Shown here one piece after another: positions 56,971 through 64,000 of a stretch of 64,000 bases of DNA. The translations under genes and the position numbers were made by a program. The notes beneath the pieces are model-generated. The model did not search any database, was not told where the DNA came from, and saw only the letters and a list, made by a program, of their open reading frames with translations. Each line of letters starts with the position of its first letter. Positions within the stretch are counted from its first letter, which is position 1. The stretch is from Halieaceae bacterium (GTDB lineage: Bacteria > Pseudomonadota > Gammaproteobacteria > Pseudomonadales > Halieaceae): positions 34,606 to 98,605 of the forward strand of contig CABYND010000006.1 of assembly GCA_902520195.1 (NCBI GenBank), written 5' to 3'.

Positions 56971-57735
56971 ATGTGCGATCAAGAGGTTACCGCTATTTTG
57001 CAGGGCCGTATCGGGTCAAAAAGATTGCCTGGCAAAGTCCTGCTCCCATTAATGGGCAAGGCCGTTATGCATCATGTTTACGATCGACTTTTATATTGCT
57101 CAAGCATAAGCCGAATTATTGTTGCGACGAGCGTCTCGCCAGAGGACGATCCAATAGCAGAGTTATTTACTTCGCTTGACGTGCCAGTTTTCAGGGGAAG
57201 TCTTGAGGATCCTCTTGATCGGTATTATCAGGCTGCCTGTGCCTATGGTGCGAGTAACATTGTCAGAGTAATGGCCGACTGTCCATTGCTGGATCCCTCC
57301 ACAATTGATGAGGTCGTCGCGGTATATCAGTCAGGTAACTATGATTTGTGTCGTTTGGAAGGCGAATTTCCCACGGGACTGGACACTACGGTATTGTCCC
57401 TCGATTCGTTACGCGCTGCATGGTCAGGAGCTGAGAAGAGATCGGAGAGGGAGCATATAACTCCATTCATAACGGACAGGCCAAGCTTGTTTAGAATCGG
57501 GCGTTTAGAAAAGTTTCAAGGGCTTTATCACCACAGATGGGTGATGGATCATCCAGAGGATTACCAGTTTGTAAAAATGGTTTATCAGGGTCTGTATAAA
57601 TCTGGTCAACTCTTTGATTATCAGGACGTGTTGAATTTTTTGGATGAGCGGCCGGACGTTGTCAGCCTGAATTCAACTATACCCAGAGACCAAGGGTATA
57701 TCTCTGCATTATCCGAAGAGACGTCCCAGACGTAG
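56971..57735 (+). CDS. Cytidylyltransferase-family protein (SpsF/CMP-sugar type)
   Basis: 254 residues. The nucleotide-binding motif ILQGRIGSKRLPGKVLLPL (~9-27) and the acidic DCPLLDPSTIDEVV (~103) define the CTP-transferase_3 family (PF02348). Members activate sugar acids such as Kdo, sialic acid and legionaminic acid as CMP-sugars, or act in spore-coat or flagellin glycan synthesis. ATG 56971 has GAGGAA upstream. No partner sugar genes are nearby, so the sugar is unknown. A surface-glycan role would fit the sulfotransferase neighbours but is inference. Confidence 0.82.
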   Translation: MCDQEVTAILQGRIGSKRLPGKVLLPLMGKAVMHHVYDRLLYCSSISRIIVATSVSPEDDPIAELFTSLDVPVFRGSLEDPLDRYYQAACAYGASNIVRVMADCPLLDPSTIDEVVAVYQSGNYDLCRLEGEFPTGLDTTVLSLDSLRAAWSGAEKRSEREHITPFITDRPSLFRIGRLEKFQGLYHHRWVMDHPEDYQFVKMVYQGLYKSGQLFDYQDVLNFLDERPDVVSLNSTIPRDQGYISALSEETSQT

Positions 57736-57902
57736 AGACCTACATCGGAGAGCAATTATTAACAACCCACACGTCGCTTGTTTGAAAGTGGGATCCGCAA
57801 ACTTAAGCGTGCGAGAGCAGACGAATTAGTATTTATCTCGCAATTTTGCCGCTTCTGATGTTGTTCTCTCTGGCAAGCACGGCGCAGATAGTTCTAGCTT
57901 AA

Positions 57903-58387
57903 TCAATCTATCACCGCCCACTTATGCAGTCTTATACGCCAGTTTCCTTCGTTGTCTCGTATCAAGACATCAAGATAGTCAGCCGTTGTCTCTTGCTGCA
58001 TAAATGAAACCTCGGCGAGGGAGATTGTTGGATCAATCGTAGACTTTAGGATTGTGTACACGTATTCCACCAATGCAGTGTCGCCCAGCATGGTCACTTC
58101 AGGACTTTTCTTTATTGTGATGTGGTGATTTGCGCTGGCAAATGTCATCGCCATCAAGGAAAGGTAATTTTTTTACCATTGATTCCGTCTGCACCAGGTG
58201 GCCGGAGACTTGCATCGGCGTGCAGATATTTCGAATAGCGGCTCAAGTCGCTTGTCTCTATGGCTAATCGCAAGTCCGCATACATTTTATTGATGGTATC
58301 TGTCGTTGTGTCGCCGTTGGTGCTCGCAAAGGCAAAGTCCGATAACAGTGCAAGAGCAAGAAGAGCGATTGCTATCCTAGGCTTCAT
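57903..58387 (-). pseudogene. Secreted SnoaL-like protein with a homopolymer frameshift
   Basis: ATG 58387 (GGAG upstream) begins a signal peptide (ALLALALLSDFAFA) and an NTF2/SnoaL-like fold. The frame is lost at a run of seven A on the coding strand (58168-58174), and the rest of the protein (MAMTFASANHHITIKKSPEV ... RIRLHKWAVID) continues in the frame that one additional A would restore. The restored product would be about 160 residues. It is either a pseudogene, a slippage-switched gene or a sequencing error at the homopolymer. A decayed copy of its start is at 45376. Confidence 0.7.
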
Positions 58388-58454
58388 TGGTTTTTCTCCG
58401 TTAACATATGAAAAAGACCAGCAGACGCTAATCATGTGGACTTAGTCTTTCAAA

Positions 58455-58650
58455 CTGCCCTTTCATATATTCGGGCGGTAACCAACACAATTATAACTGC
58501 AGGTAATCCTCCCGGGGACGGGTGTTCTAGTGACGAATGCGTGACACACCCAGTTACACCCAACGCGGCTCAGTACAGTAAGAATGGCTTTATTGCTGAG
58601 GTTTGTGTTGTGGTGGGATGTACTGGAATGTAACGGGAGTAGGGCGCCAA
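58455..58650 (+). repeat. Repeat module R6 followed by 130-bp repeat L2
   Basis: R6 (58455-58522) reads GCCCTTTCATATATTCGGGC, GGTAACCAACACAATTATAA, then CCTCCCGGGGACGGG. It runs directly into L2 (58521-58650), 107 of 130 positions identical with L1. The R-then-L order is the same at both places, so the two formed one unit before duplication. Confidence 0.7.
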
Positions 58651-58679
58651 CCACTTAACATCCCCCGACCATTGGGGCC

Positions 58680-58709
58680 GAGCCGGTTTAAGTCCGGCCC
58701 CTTGCACCA
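58680..58709 (+). repeat. tRNA-Leu-like 3' remnant
   Basis: A T-arm-like GCCGG-TTTAAGT-CCGGC followed by CCCTTGC and ACCA looks like the 3' end of a leucine tRNA. It matches the 3' end of the intact tRNA-Leu (40876-40905) at 22 of 30 positions, with a paired G/C swap in the T-stem. No 5' half is present. An alternative reading is a plain hairpin, GGGGCCG (58674-58680) with CGGCCCC. It could be a leftover attachment site. Confidence 0.45.
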
Positions 58710-58736
58710 ATCAAAAATGCTGAAGCAGAGAGGTCT

Positions 58737-59270
58737 TTACTCTTTTTGTGAAAGTCTTGAGTAAACATTTATCCGCTTAATTTTTTTGGCTACAAAGTGG
58801 ATGTCATGCACATGATGTTCAGTGACCTGATTTCCATCGGCGTCGTTGAACGTGATGTCGTTGCCTGTGGTGAGCCAAGTCTCAGTAGATCCGCCATTAG
58901 TTGCGCCATCGTTCGCTATCATCCACATCACCTTCCACTTTGGATTTTCAGAGGACGCAAACCAATCCTTTAAAAATTCAATGTGAGTTGTATTTCCCTT
59001 AATAACCCCCCCATCAGGCAGGTAACCTTCCCAATCATCAGCATTTACAGCCGCAATTCCATCCAAATCCCTGTCATTGTGAGCCTGTATGTAATTAACC
59101 CAAATTTGTTGTGTGTCGGTATTGCCTGCAAGCAGCTGATTCGGGGTGCCGTCATCTGAATAGACAGTTCCAATTACAGCGGCACTTTTCATTTCTCCGT
59201 CTTCGTGATGCCCAGCTTGCGCCGAAACTGAAATAACGATGGAGAGTGCTACTAGTAGAGAAGTTTTCAT
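58737..59270 (-). CDS. Secreted NTF2/SnoaL-like protein
   Basis: 177 residues with signal peptide MKTSLLVALSIVISVSAQA. The mature part is an NTF2-like alpha+beta fold (IWVNYIQAHNDRDLDGIAAV ... HIEFLKDWFASSENPKWKVM ... HVHDIHFVAKK). The ATG lies at 59270 with GGAGCC about seven bases before it. NTF2-like folds serve as small-molecule enzymes (isomerases, cyclases) or binding domains; the active residues cannot be assigned. It is distantly similar in layout to the frameshifted gene at 57903-58387. Confidence 0.75.
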   Translation of the reverse strand: MKTSLLVALSIVISVSAQAGHHEDGEMKSAAVIGTVYSDDGTPNQLLAGNTDTQQIWVNYIQAHNDRDLDGIAAVNADDWEGYLPDGGVIKGNTTHIEFLKDWFASSENPKWKVMWMIANDGATNGGSTETWLTTGNDITFNDADGNQVTEHHVHDIHFVAKKIKRINVYSRLSQKE

Positions 59271-59415
59271 GTTGGCTCCTGACGGGTTTTCACTAAAGGC
59301 TTCCCCCAGAACTTACTTCAAGGGAGAGGAAAAAGATATTAAAGCTGTGACGGGGGAATATGCTTTTTCTCCAGCCGAGGCTTTTTTCAGCGACAAAATT
59401 GCTGAGAATTTGATG

Positions 59416-59513
59416 TCACCCCCTACTGTATCTGGGCGGTAATTATCACAATCTAGCCCCCGCCAAACAATTCAATCACCTTACATTTGCTCTGACATGA
59501 CCTTTCATATGGG
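59416..59513 (+). repeat. Repeat module R7 plus ATTTGCTCTGACATGACC core, copy 2
   Basis: R7 (59416-59464) reads CACCCCCTACTGTATCTGGG, CGGTAATTATCACAATC, TAGCCCCCGCC. It is followed at 59485-59513 by ATTTGCTCTGACATGACCTT and TCATATGGG, the same core as at 55681-55710. The remainder of the gap 59271-59600 has no gene. Confidence 0.7.
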
Positions 59514-59600
59514 TAGCCATAGTATGCTTGCTACTGCACCTAAGGCCGCGGGCCCAGATCTAAGTTACGAGGTGCAAGTGCAAACATTTAGGGGATGGTT

Positions 59601-60524
59601 ATGGAGCAGGTTGATATAGGGGTGGTTTTAACCCTCGTTTTTTCAGGGCTCGCTGTATTGCTGGCGTTTAAAAGTGTTGCCATTGTTCCGCAGTCAGATG
59701 AGTACGTAGTTGAGAGGTTTGGTAGGTATCGGGTCACGTTGGCTGCAGGAATCAATCTCTTAGTCCCATTTCTCGATCGAGTTGCACATAAAATTCAGAT
59801 TTTGGAACGGCAGCTCGACGCTTTCGTCATATCAGTTATCACACGCGACAATGTGGAGATTGAGCTCGAAACAACAGTGTTTTTCCGCGTCATCAATGCC
59901 TCCAAATCTGTATATCGAATAAAAGATGTTCCACTTGCATTGAGAACCACTGCGGAATCAATTATCCGTAGCGCTGCTGGAAAACTCGAACTAGACGAAG
60001 TTCAAAGCAGTCGTCAAAAAATGAATGAGGAGATTCTGCAGAATTTACGCGAAGCATCTGAGGTTTGGGGGTTAGAGATAACCCGATCTGAAATTACTGA
60101 CGTGAGAGTTGATGAAGCGACTAAAGAGGCCCAAAGGCAACAATTGAACGCTGAGCGTGAGCGCAGAGCAACTGTCGCAAGGGCTGAAGGTGAGAGGCAG
60201 AGGGTCGAACTGCAAGCGGACGGCGAGTTATACGAAGCTCAGAAAAACGCTGAGGCTATTAAGCTGACAGCAGATGCTGAAGCTTACGCCGTGATTAAGA
60301 AGGCCGCAGCTGATGCAGAGCAAACAAGAGTGATTGCTGAAGCGATATCTCAGGATGGACAGCCCGCAATAGACTTTGAAATATTGAAGCGTCAGGTCGA
60401 TGCGATAGGCTTGCTTGCATCATCCGATAACACTAAGACTATTGTGTTGCCCTCAGATGTTACGAAAACGATTGGGGGATTAGCAGGTCTTCAGGAAGCG
60501 CTTAGACGTAGCGAGGATGCCTGA
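59601..60524 (+). CDS. SPFH/band-7 membrane protein (stomatin/QmcA-like)
   Basis: 307 residues from ATG 59601 (AGGGG six bases upstream); ATG 59595 is possible but has no spacing. One N-terminal membrane helix (GVVLTLVFSGLAVLLAF) is followed by the SPFH domain (~25-180: VPQSDEYVVERFGRYRVTL ... VITRDNVEIELETTVFFRV). A long charged coiled coil follows (EAQRQQLNAERERRATVARA). It forms ring-like membrane microdomain scaffolds. It is coupled to a downstream NfeD gene, the usual stomatin-NfeD pair. Confidence 0.92.
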   Translation: MEQVDIGVVLTLVFSGLAVLLAFKSVAIVPQSDEYVVERFGRYRVTLAAGINLLVPFLDRVAHKIQILERQLDAFVISVITRDNVEIELETTVFFRVINASKSVYRIKDVPLALRTTAESIIRSAAGKLELDEVQSSRQKMNEEILQNLREASEVWGLEITRSEITDVRVDEATKEAQRQQLNAERERRATVARAEGERQRVELQADGELYEAQKNAEAIKLTADAEAYAVIKKAAADAEQTRVIAEAISQDGQPAIDFEILKRQVDAIGLLASSDNTKTIVLPSDVTKTIGGLAGLQEALRRSEDA

Positions 60525-60525
60525 C

Positions 60526-60813
60526 ATGGATTTGTTACTGCGGTATGAAATCTGGCTTATAGCAGCAGTTATTTTTGTGGCGGTCGATGTGTTAATTGGG
60601 CTCGACTTTATCCTGCTTGCTTTTGGTATTGGGGCTGTCACGACAGGTGCCTCCTTATTCTGGAATGACAGTCTAAACCTGCCGTACACGACAGATTGGG
60701 AGTCGTTGATCACTTTTTTTGGGATCTTCAGTTTATGTATCCTTTACCCGCTTCGGATTATTATTAAACGCTTGCAGAGCAAGGATGACATCACTGACAT
60801 TAATAAGTATTGA
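60526..60813 (+). CDS. NfeD-like short membrane protein
   Basis: 95 residues, two or three membrane helices (WLIAAVIFVAVDVLIGLDFI, LAFGIGAVTTGASLF, ITFFGIFSLCILYPLRIII). ATG 60526 follows the stomatin stop at once and has GAGG nine bases upstream; ATG 60517 overlaps that stop but has no site. Short NfeD proteins partner with stomatin/SPFH proteins. The OB-fold domain of longer NfeDs is missing, so this is a membrane-only type. Confidence 0.78.
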   Translation: MDLLLRYEIWLIAAVIFVAVDVLIGLDFILLAFGIGAVTTGASLFWNDSLNLPYTTDWESLITFFGIFSLCILYPLRIIIKRLQSKDDITDINKY

Positions 60814-60865
60814 TGGCATCTCAAAAAGCTCTGACTCATCCAAAACGTTTGTTGGCTGTATCTGC

Positions 60866-60930
60866 TCGCTAACACTGTATACGGACGGTAACCATTACAT
60901 TAGCAGTTAGCCCCACCGGAGAGTTAGATT
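60866..60930 (+). repeat. Intergenic repeat module R8
   Basis: It reads CTAACACTGTATACGGACGG, TAACCATTACATTAGCAGTT, then AGCCCCACCGGAGAG. It lies in the gap 60814-61103 between the NfeD and PhzF genes; nothing else is recognised there. Confidence 0.65.
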
Positions 60931-61103
60931 TCGTCAGGTGGTGGGGCAGGGCAGCATGCCGCAGATCGGTCAGTAAAGGACTATAGATTTGCGGGTTGTG
61001 ATTGACTTGCCTGAGTCGGCTAGCGATACGATGTTTGTGTCCGCTATTGTGGGTGTCGAGTTGTGATCATTACCCTCTTGCCAATAATTAGGGGCCTCTG
61101 CCA

Positions 61104-61901
61104 ATGTCTCTTCATCTTTATCAGGTTGATGCCTTCACTAACCGTCTGTTTGGCGGTAATCCAGCGGCGGTTGTACCGCTGTCAGAATGGCTTCCGGATC
61201 ACGCGATGTGTGCCATCTCAGCGGAAAACAACTTGTCAGAGACTGCCTTTTTCGTACCTGCTATCGATAATGGTGCCGATTTTCATCTGCGCTGGTTCAC
61301 CCCGACGGTGGAAGTACGCCTTTGCGGGCATGCCACGCTGGCGTCAGCCTATGTCTTGTTCAGCGAACTTGCTTGGCAGTCCGATCTGCTGCGTTTTACG
61401 ACTGTCAGTGGCTTGCTGTCTGCGCGTCGCCGGGACGATGGCATGATCACGCTGGATTTTCCGGCGCTTCCTGGCTACGAAATGGATGTTCCTGAAGGCT
61501 TGGAATCTGCCATCGGACAAAACGTTGTCGATTTTCGGCGCGCAGTGATGGATATGGCGGTACTACAAGATGAGTCGGCAGTGTGCGGGGTCAAACCGGA
61601 TCTTGACTATCTCCGCCATCTCGTGGGTGATGGGTTGATCATTACCTCGGCGGGAGATTCATGCGATTGCGTGTCGCGCTATTTTGCCCCCAGTTCGGGG
61701 ATTGACGAGGATCCGGTGACGGGATCAGCCCACTGTACCATTGCGCCCTACTGGGCCGAAAAGCTAGGCAAGACTTCACTAATTGCGCGCCAGGTGTCCA
61801 AACGTGGCGGCGATGTCTATTGTGAGCTTGTCGACGACCGTGTTCTGATTTCGGGACACGCGTGTCTGTATTTTAAGGGTCAGCTGGCTTCATTTGAGTA
61901 G
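61104..61901 (+). CDS. PhzF-family isomerase/epimerase-like protein
   Basis: 265 residues, full length. The PhzF motifs are FGGNPAAVVPL (~16-26) and the catalytic Glu in ENNLSETAFF (Glu46). The mirrored second half has DPVTGSAHCTIAPYWAEKLGK. The family isomerises, epimerises or adds to double bonds of small acids; PhzF itself acts in phenazine synthesis, but most members have unknown substrates. The base composition looks closer to the core than to the surrounding island genes, so it may have a separate origin. Confidence 0.9.
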   Translation: MSLHLYQVDAFTNRLFGGNPAAVVPLSEWLPDHAMCAISAENNLSETAFFVPAIDNGADFHLRWFTPTVEVRLCGHATLASAYVLFSELAWQSDLLRFTTVSGLLSARRRDDGMITLDFPALPGYEMDVPEGLESAIGQNVVDFRRAVMDMAVLQDESAVCGVKPDLDYLRHLVGDGLIITSAGDSCDCVSRYFAPSSGIDEDPVTGSAHCTIAPYWAEKLGKTSLIARQVSKRGGDVYCELVDDRVLISGHACLYFKGQLASFE

Positions 61902-62027
61902 AAGCCACTGCGTAGGAGTGTGGGGTAACGTGTTGACCAGGGCATCCTCAAAGCAAGATTTAAAGCGGGTTTTCTGAGGACTTCTCCACTGGCATTCTGC
62001 TGTTCAAACCCGAAGACACCGAAAAAG

Positions 62028-62324
62028 ATGATTAAACCACTAGTTGCCGTCTTGTTAGTGCTGCCCATCATTGCCGCAGCAGAAGATCATGAGATGCCAG
62101 AGGAGCGCACTACTGAGCCCGCTGCTTCGTTGGAGCAGGAATACTGTCGGATAGAACGGGAGGTATCAGCGAAACGCAGGTTAGAAATACGCTTTAAATC
62201 AATGGGTAACTATGGTGCGGCTGGCAGATTCGGCACTGAAAGACTTTTGCTCGCTAAGGAGATCGAGATGCTAACGGAGGAGATTAAAAAGCAGAAGCCA
62301 GCGGTGACCTTGCCCCAATGTTAA
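62028..62324 (+). CDS. Small exported hypothetical protein
   Basis: 98 residues with signal peptide MIKPLVAVLLVLPIIAAA. The mature part is charged and helical (EQEYCRIEREVSAKRRLEIR ... EIEMLTEEIKKQK), probably a short coiled coil, with two cysteines (one near the middle, one C-terminal) that could form a disulfide. No family is recognised. Confidence 0.6.
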   Translation: MIKPLVAVLLVLPIIAAAEDHEMPEERTTEPAASLEQEYCRIEREVSAKRRLEIRFKSMGNYGAAGRFGTERLLLAKEIEMLTEEIKKQKPAVTLPQC

Positions 62325-62606
62325 GGCCAGTCACCTTGGAAAATAATGAAAAGCGTCTGTCAGCCAGAGCTGGTCTCATCGATGCGCCAGAGAGTTCTGG
62401 AGCGCAGTAACGGAAGTAGGTTGACTAGTCTCAGACAAGCGGAAAAAGGTATGACGTCACCAACGGATTTGTCTGGGCAGAATGGGTCACAACAACGTAT
62501 GCCGCACTCTCATAAAGAGAATATATCTAACTGACCCTCGTGGATAAAATAACTACAAAAACTAGCGGTTCAGTAGAGGATAGTAGGGCGGCTAACCTTA
62601 AAGTGT
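62325..62606. other. Gap with a possible divergent R module
   Basis: 282 bases without a gene. At 62455-62500 CACCAACGGATTTGTCTGGG and GGGTCACAACAAC weakly follow the R pattern (CACC...TGTATCTGGGCGG...TCACAA). The frame 62346-62534 has no ribosome-binding site and crosses this element. Confidence 0.35.
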
Positions 62607-63926
62607 TCAATCCCAGGAAATCCTTGCGTAACTGACGGTTGAGCAGTAGAGCACATCATTATTCTGCCCTGGGGTAAGGAACATTCCGTTTGCTAGAGGG
62701 CTCCCTGTATCTACGTCGCAAACCATATCGCCAGAATCTATATCCATCACCAATAAATGATCTGACCCACCATCAAAATGGTTAATAACAAAAAAGTTGG
62801 CATCCTCGTAGACAAGAGGCTGCATCGTAGGCCGGACATCGGGTCTCAACCATACAACCTCCAAGCTATCCTCTTTACTCCGAACTCCAGCTATCCCGCC
62901 ATTTACAGAGTCCCAACAAACACATAATTTTTTTGAAGGAATATATGCTGGCGGTGCAATAATAGCGCCACCGGACGCTGGAAATGGCGTGACACACTTT
63001 GTTTCGCCAGTGGCAAGAGACATCCTAATCAAGCGCTGCTGACCACTCCAGGGCGCGGGATCTCGCCAATCAAGTGATGGAACCGGTTCGGCGAAGCGAC
63101 CATTTGGATGCTGATTAAAAATTGCTCTGACGGTCTCAATATCGCCGTTGTCCATCAGCCACAAGTAATCTCCAGAAATACAGGCATCCCACGCCATTCC
63201 CTGTGTATCGGTTAGTTCTCTGTAGGTTGGTTGCCAATATGCATCTAGCTCGAAAGATTCAGGGTGAATCAGGATGCGATAGATAGTTTCCTTGCCTGGC
63301 ACATATATGTACTCCCTGCCATTCGTTCTCTGCGCGGCTATCCGTCCCATGGATGGCTCGGGGAGCAGGAGGGGTGCATGGAGTTCTTCTAGTGTATTTG
63401 GATCTAGCCGAGTAAGCGTGGAGCAGGCGGTTAACCTCAGGTCTTTCGTTGCTATTGTTCCATCTGCCAGTATCAAAAGCCCGTTATGCGCCTGATCAAC
63501 CGGCAACTTCCTCTCCCGTATGACTTGGCATTTACTGTCCAAAGAATGAAGGTATCGCCCGTTGACGTTATAAAGAGCGCCGTTCTGATGGGCCGCGATT
63601 GAGCCGCACCAGACGTGGTCACCACATGCTAACTTCGGTGAATTCTCTAAAACCTCCATGTTTAATGGATCAATTTTCTGTACCCAGCCGTAAGGCGCTG
63701 GCCCTGCGAAAGCGGGCAGCGTACCTGTCAGATAAAGTTCGCCGGGAGCGCGATGAATAAACATTACATTCCATCGAGCGTTATTTTTAAGAATGACGCT
63801 GGGTGATCGACCAACCACATTTAACTGGCCAGAGACCAATTTTGACCGAGTATTACCTCCACATTCGACTGGCCATGAGGAATTTGCGAAGTAGCTGTGT
63901 GAGGTTGCAGATTTATTGCTCGACAT
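62607..63926 (-). CDS. Beta-propeller-like hypothetical protein
   Basis: 439 residues without a signal peptide. Regular repeats of short strands run through the whole length (GYLHSLD-like turns, HNGLLILADGTIATKDLRLT, SGDYLWLMDNGDIETV, GGSDHLLVMDIDSGDMVCDV), typical of a six- or seven-bladed propeller of the SMP-30/PQQ-like kind. No metal or catalytic residues can be assigned. The protein is not obviously related to the 4097-5038 propeller. No family is firmly recognised, and 74 bases remain to the window edge. Confidence 0.6.
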   Translation of the reverse strand: MSSNKSATSHSYFANSSWPVECGGNTRSKLVSGQLNVVGRSPSVILKNNARWNVMFIHRAPGELYLTGTLPAFAGPAPYGWVQKIDPLNMEVLENSPKLACGDHVWCGSIAAHQNGALYNVNGRYLHSLDSKCQVIRERKLPVDQAHNGLLILADGTIATKDLRLTACSTLTRLDPNTLEELHAPLLLPEPSMGRIAAQRTNGREYIYVPGKETIYRILIHPESFELDAYWQPTYRELTDTQGMAWDACISGDYLWLMDNGDIETVRAIFNQHPNGRFAEPVPSLDWRDPAPWSGQQRLIRMSLATGETKCVTPFPASGGAIIAPPAYIPSKKLCVCWDSVNGGIAGVRSKEDSLEVVWLRPDVRPTMQPLVYEDANFFVINHFDGGSDHLLVMDIDSGDMVCDVDTGSPLANGMFLTPGQNNDVLYCSTVSYARISWD

Positions 63927-64000
63927 GAGGCACCGGCTTGTCCTTGTGAGAGCACCTGTTTGCTACTCTTTAATGGATGACAAAAAAAAAGATAACGAGA

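Noticed and set aside
40917..62500. Reading the repeat modules as integron attC sites
   Set aside because: I could not find consistent RYYYAAC / GTTRRRY core pairs; ends such as GTTAGCC do not fit, genes lie in both orientations and no intI is in the window.
63985..63996. Poly-A run at the window end as a terminator
   Set aside because: No hairpin adjoins it.
1..64000. CRISPR array or rRNA operon
   Set aside because: No short regularly spaced direct repeats with unique spacers, and no rRNA-like sequence were seen.

Overview
The window looks like part of a marine gammaproteobacterial chromosome. The evidence is the gene order carA-carB-greA ... yhbY/rlmE-ftsH-folP-glmM-secG-tRNA-Leu(GAG), which is gammaproteobacterial, together with a TonB-dependent receptor, many acyl-CoA enzymes and proteins most like those of the OM60/NOR5 (Halieaceae) group. 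The family-level placement is inference from protein character, not from a search.

Layout. 0-27 kb is a catabolic and transport region: a truncated lipoprotein amidohydrolase, two MFS transporters, a TPR-sulfotransferase coupled to a beta-propeller-like protein, a TonB-dependent receptor, a LysE exporter, a three-gene 2-oxoacid (acetoin-type) dehydrogenase set (E1alpha, E1beta, E2), an exported GH1 glycosidase, a PLP decarboxylase, alanine dehydrogenase with a divergent Lrp regulator, then a seven-gene acyl-CoA operon (acyl-CoA dehydrogenase, MaoC hydratase, SDR dehydrogenase, thiolase, quinone-oxidoreductase-like MDR, iron ADH, thioesterase) facing an SDR/MFS pair. 27.4-40.9 kb is the conserved core: carAB-greA, Fur-box-controlled feoAB, yhbY, rlmE, ftsH with a candidate heat-shock promoter, folP, glmM, secG and tRNA-Leu.

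At the 3' end of tRNA-Leu the expected continuation (rimP-nusA-infB in relatives) is absent. From 41 kb onward the sequence has the character of a genomic island: visibly more AT-rich, genes in mixed orientation, wide gaps, several broken genes and gene fragments, and no integrase in view. It carries three related TPR proteins that share an N-terminal scaffold but end in different catalytic domains (SAM methyltransferase, 2OG-Fe(II) oxygenase, sulfotransferase), a voltage-gated K+ channel, a secreted amidase/M20 peptidase pair, a cytidylyltransferase, secreted NTF2/SnoaL-like proteins (one frameshifted, one reduced to a fragment), a stomatin/NfeD pair, a PhzF-family enzyme and two hypothetical proteins.

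The most unusual feature is a set of related repeat modules lying in most gene gaps of the island. They have two parts: a Q part ending near GTATCAACGAYA, and an R part with a TGTATCTGGGCGGTAAY core followed by a C-rich/G-rich hairpin. Together with a second pair of 130-bp repeats and a tRNA-Leu-like 3' remnant they make the island look like an array of gene cassettes separated by related boundary sequences. The mechanism is unknown and the sequences do not match integron attC sites convincingly.
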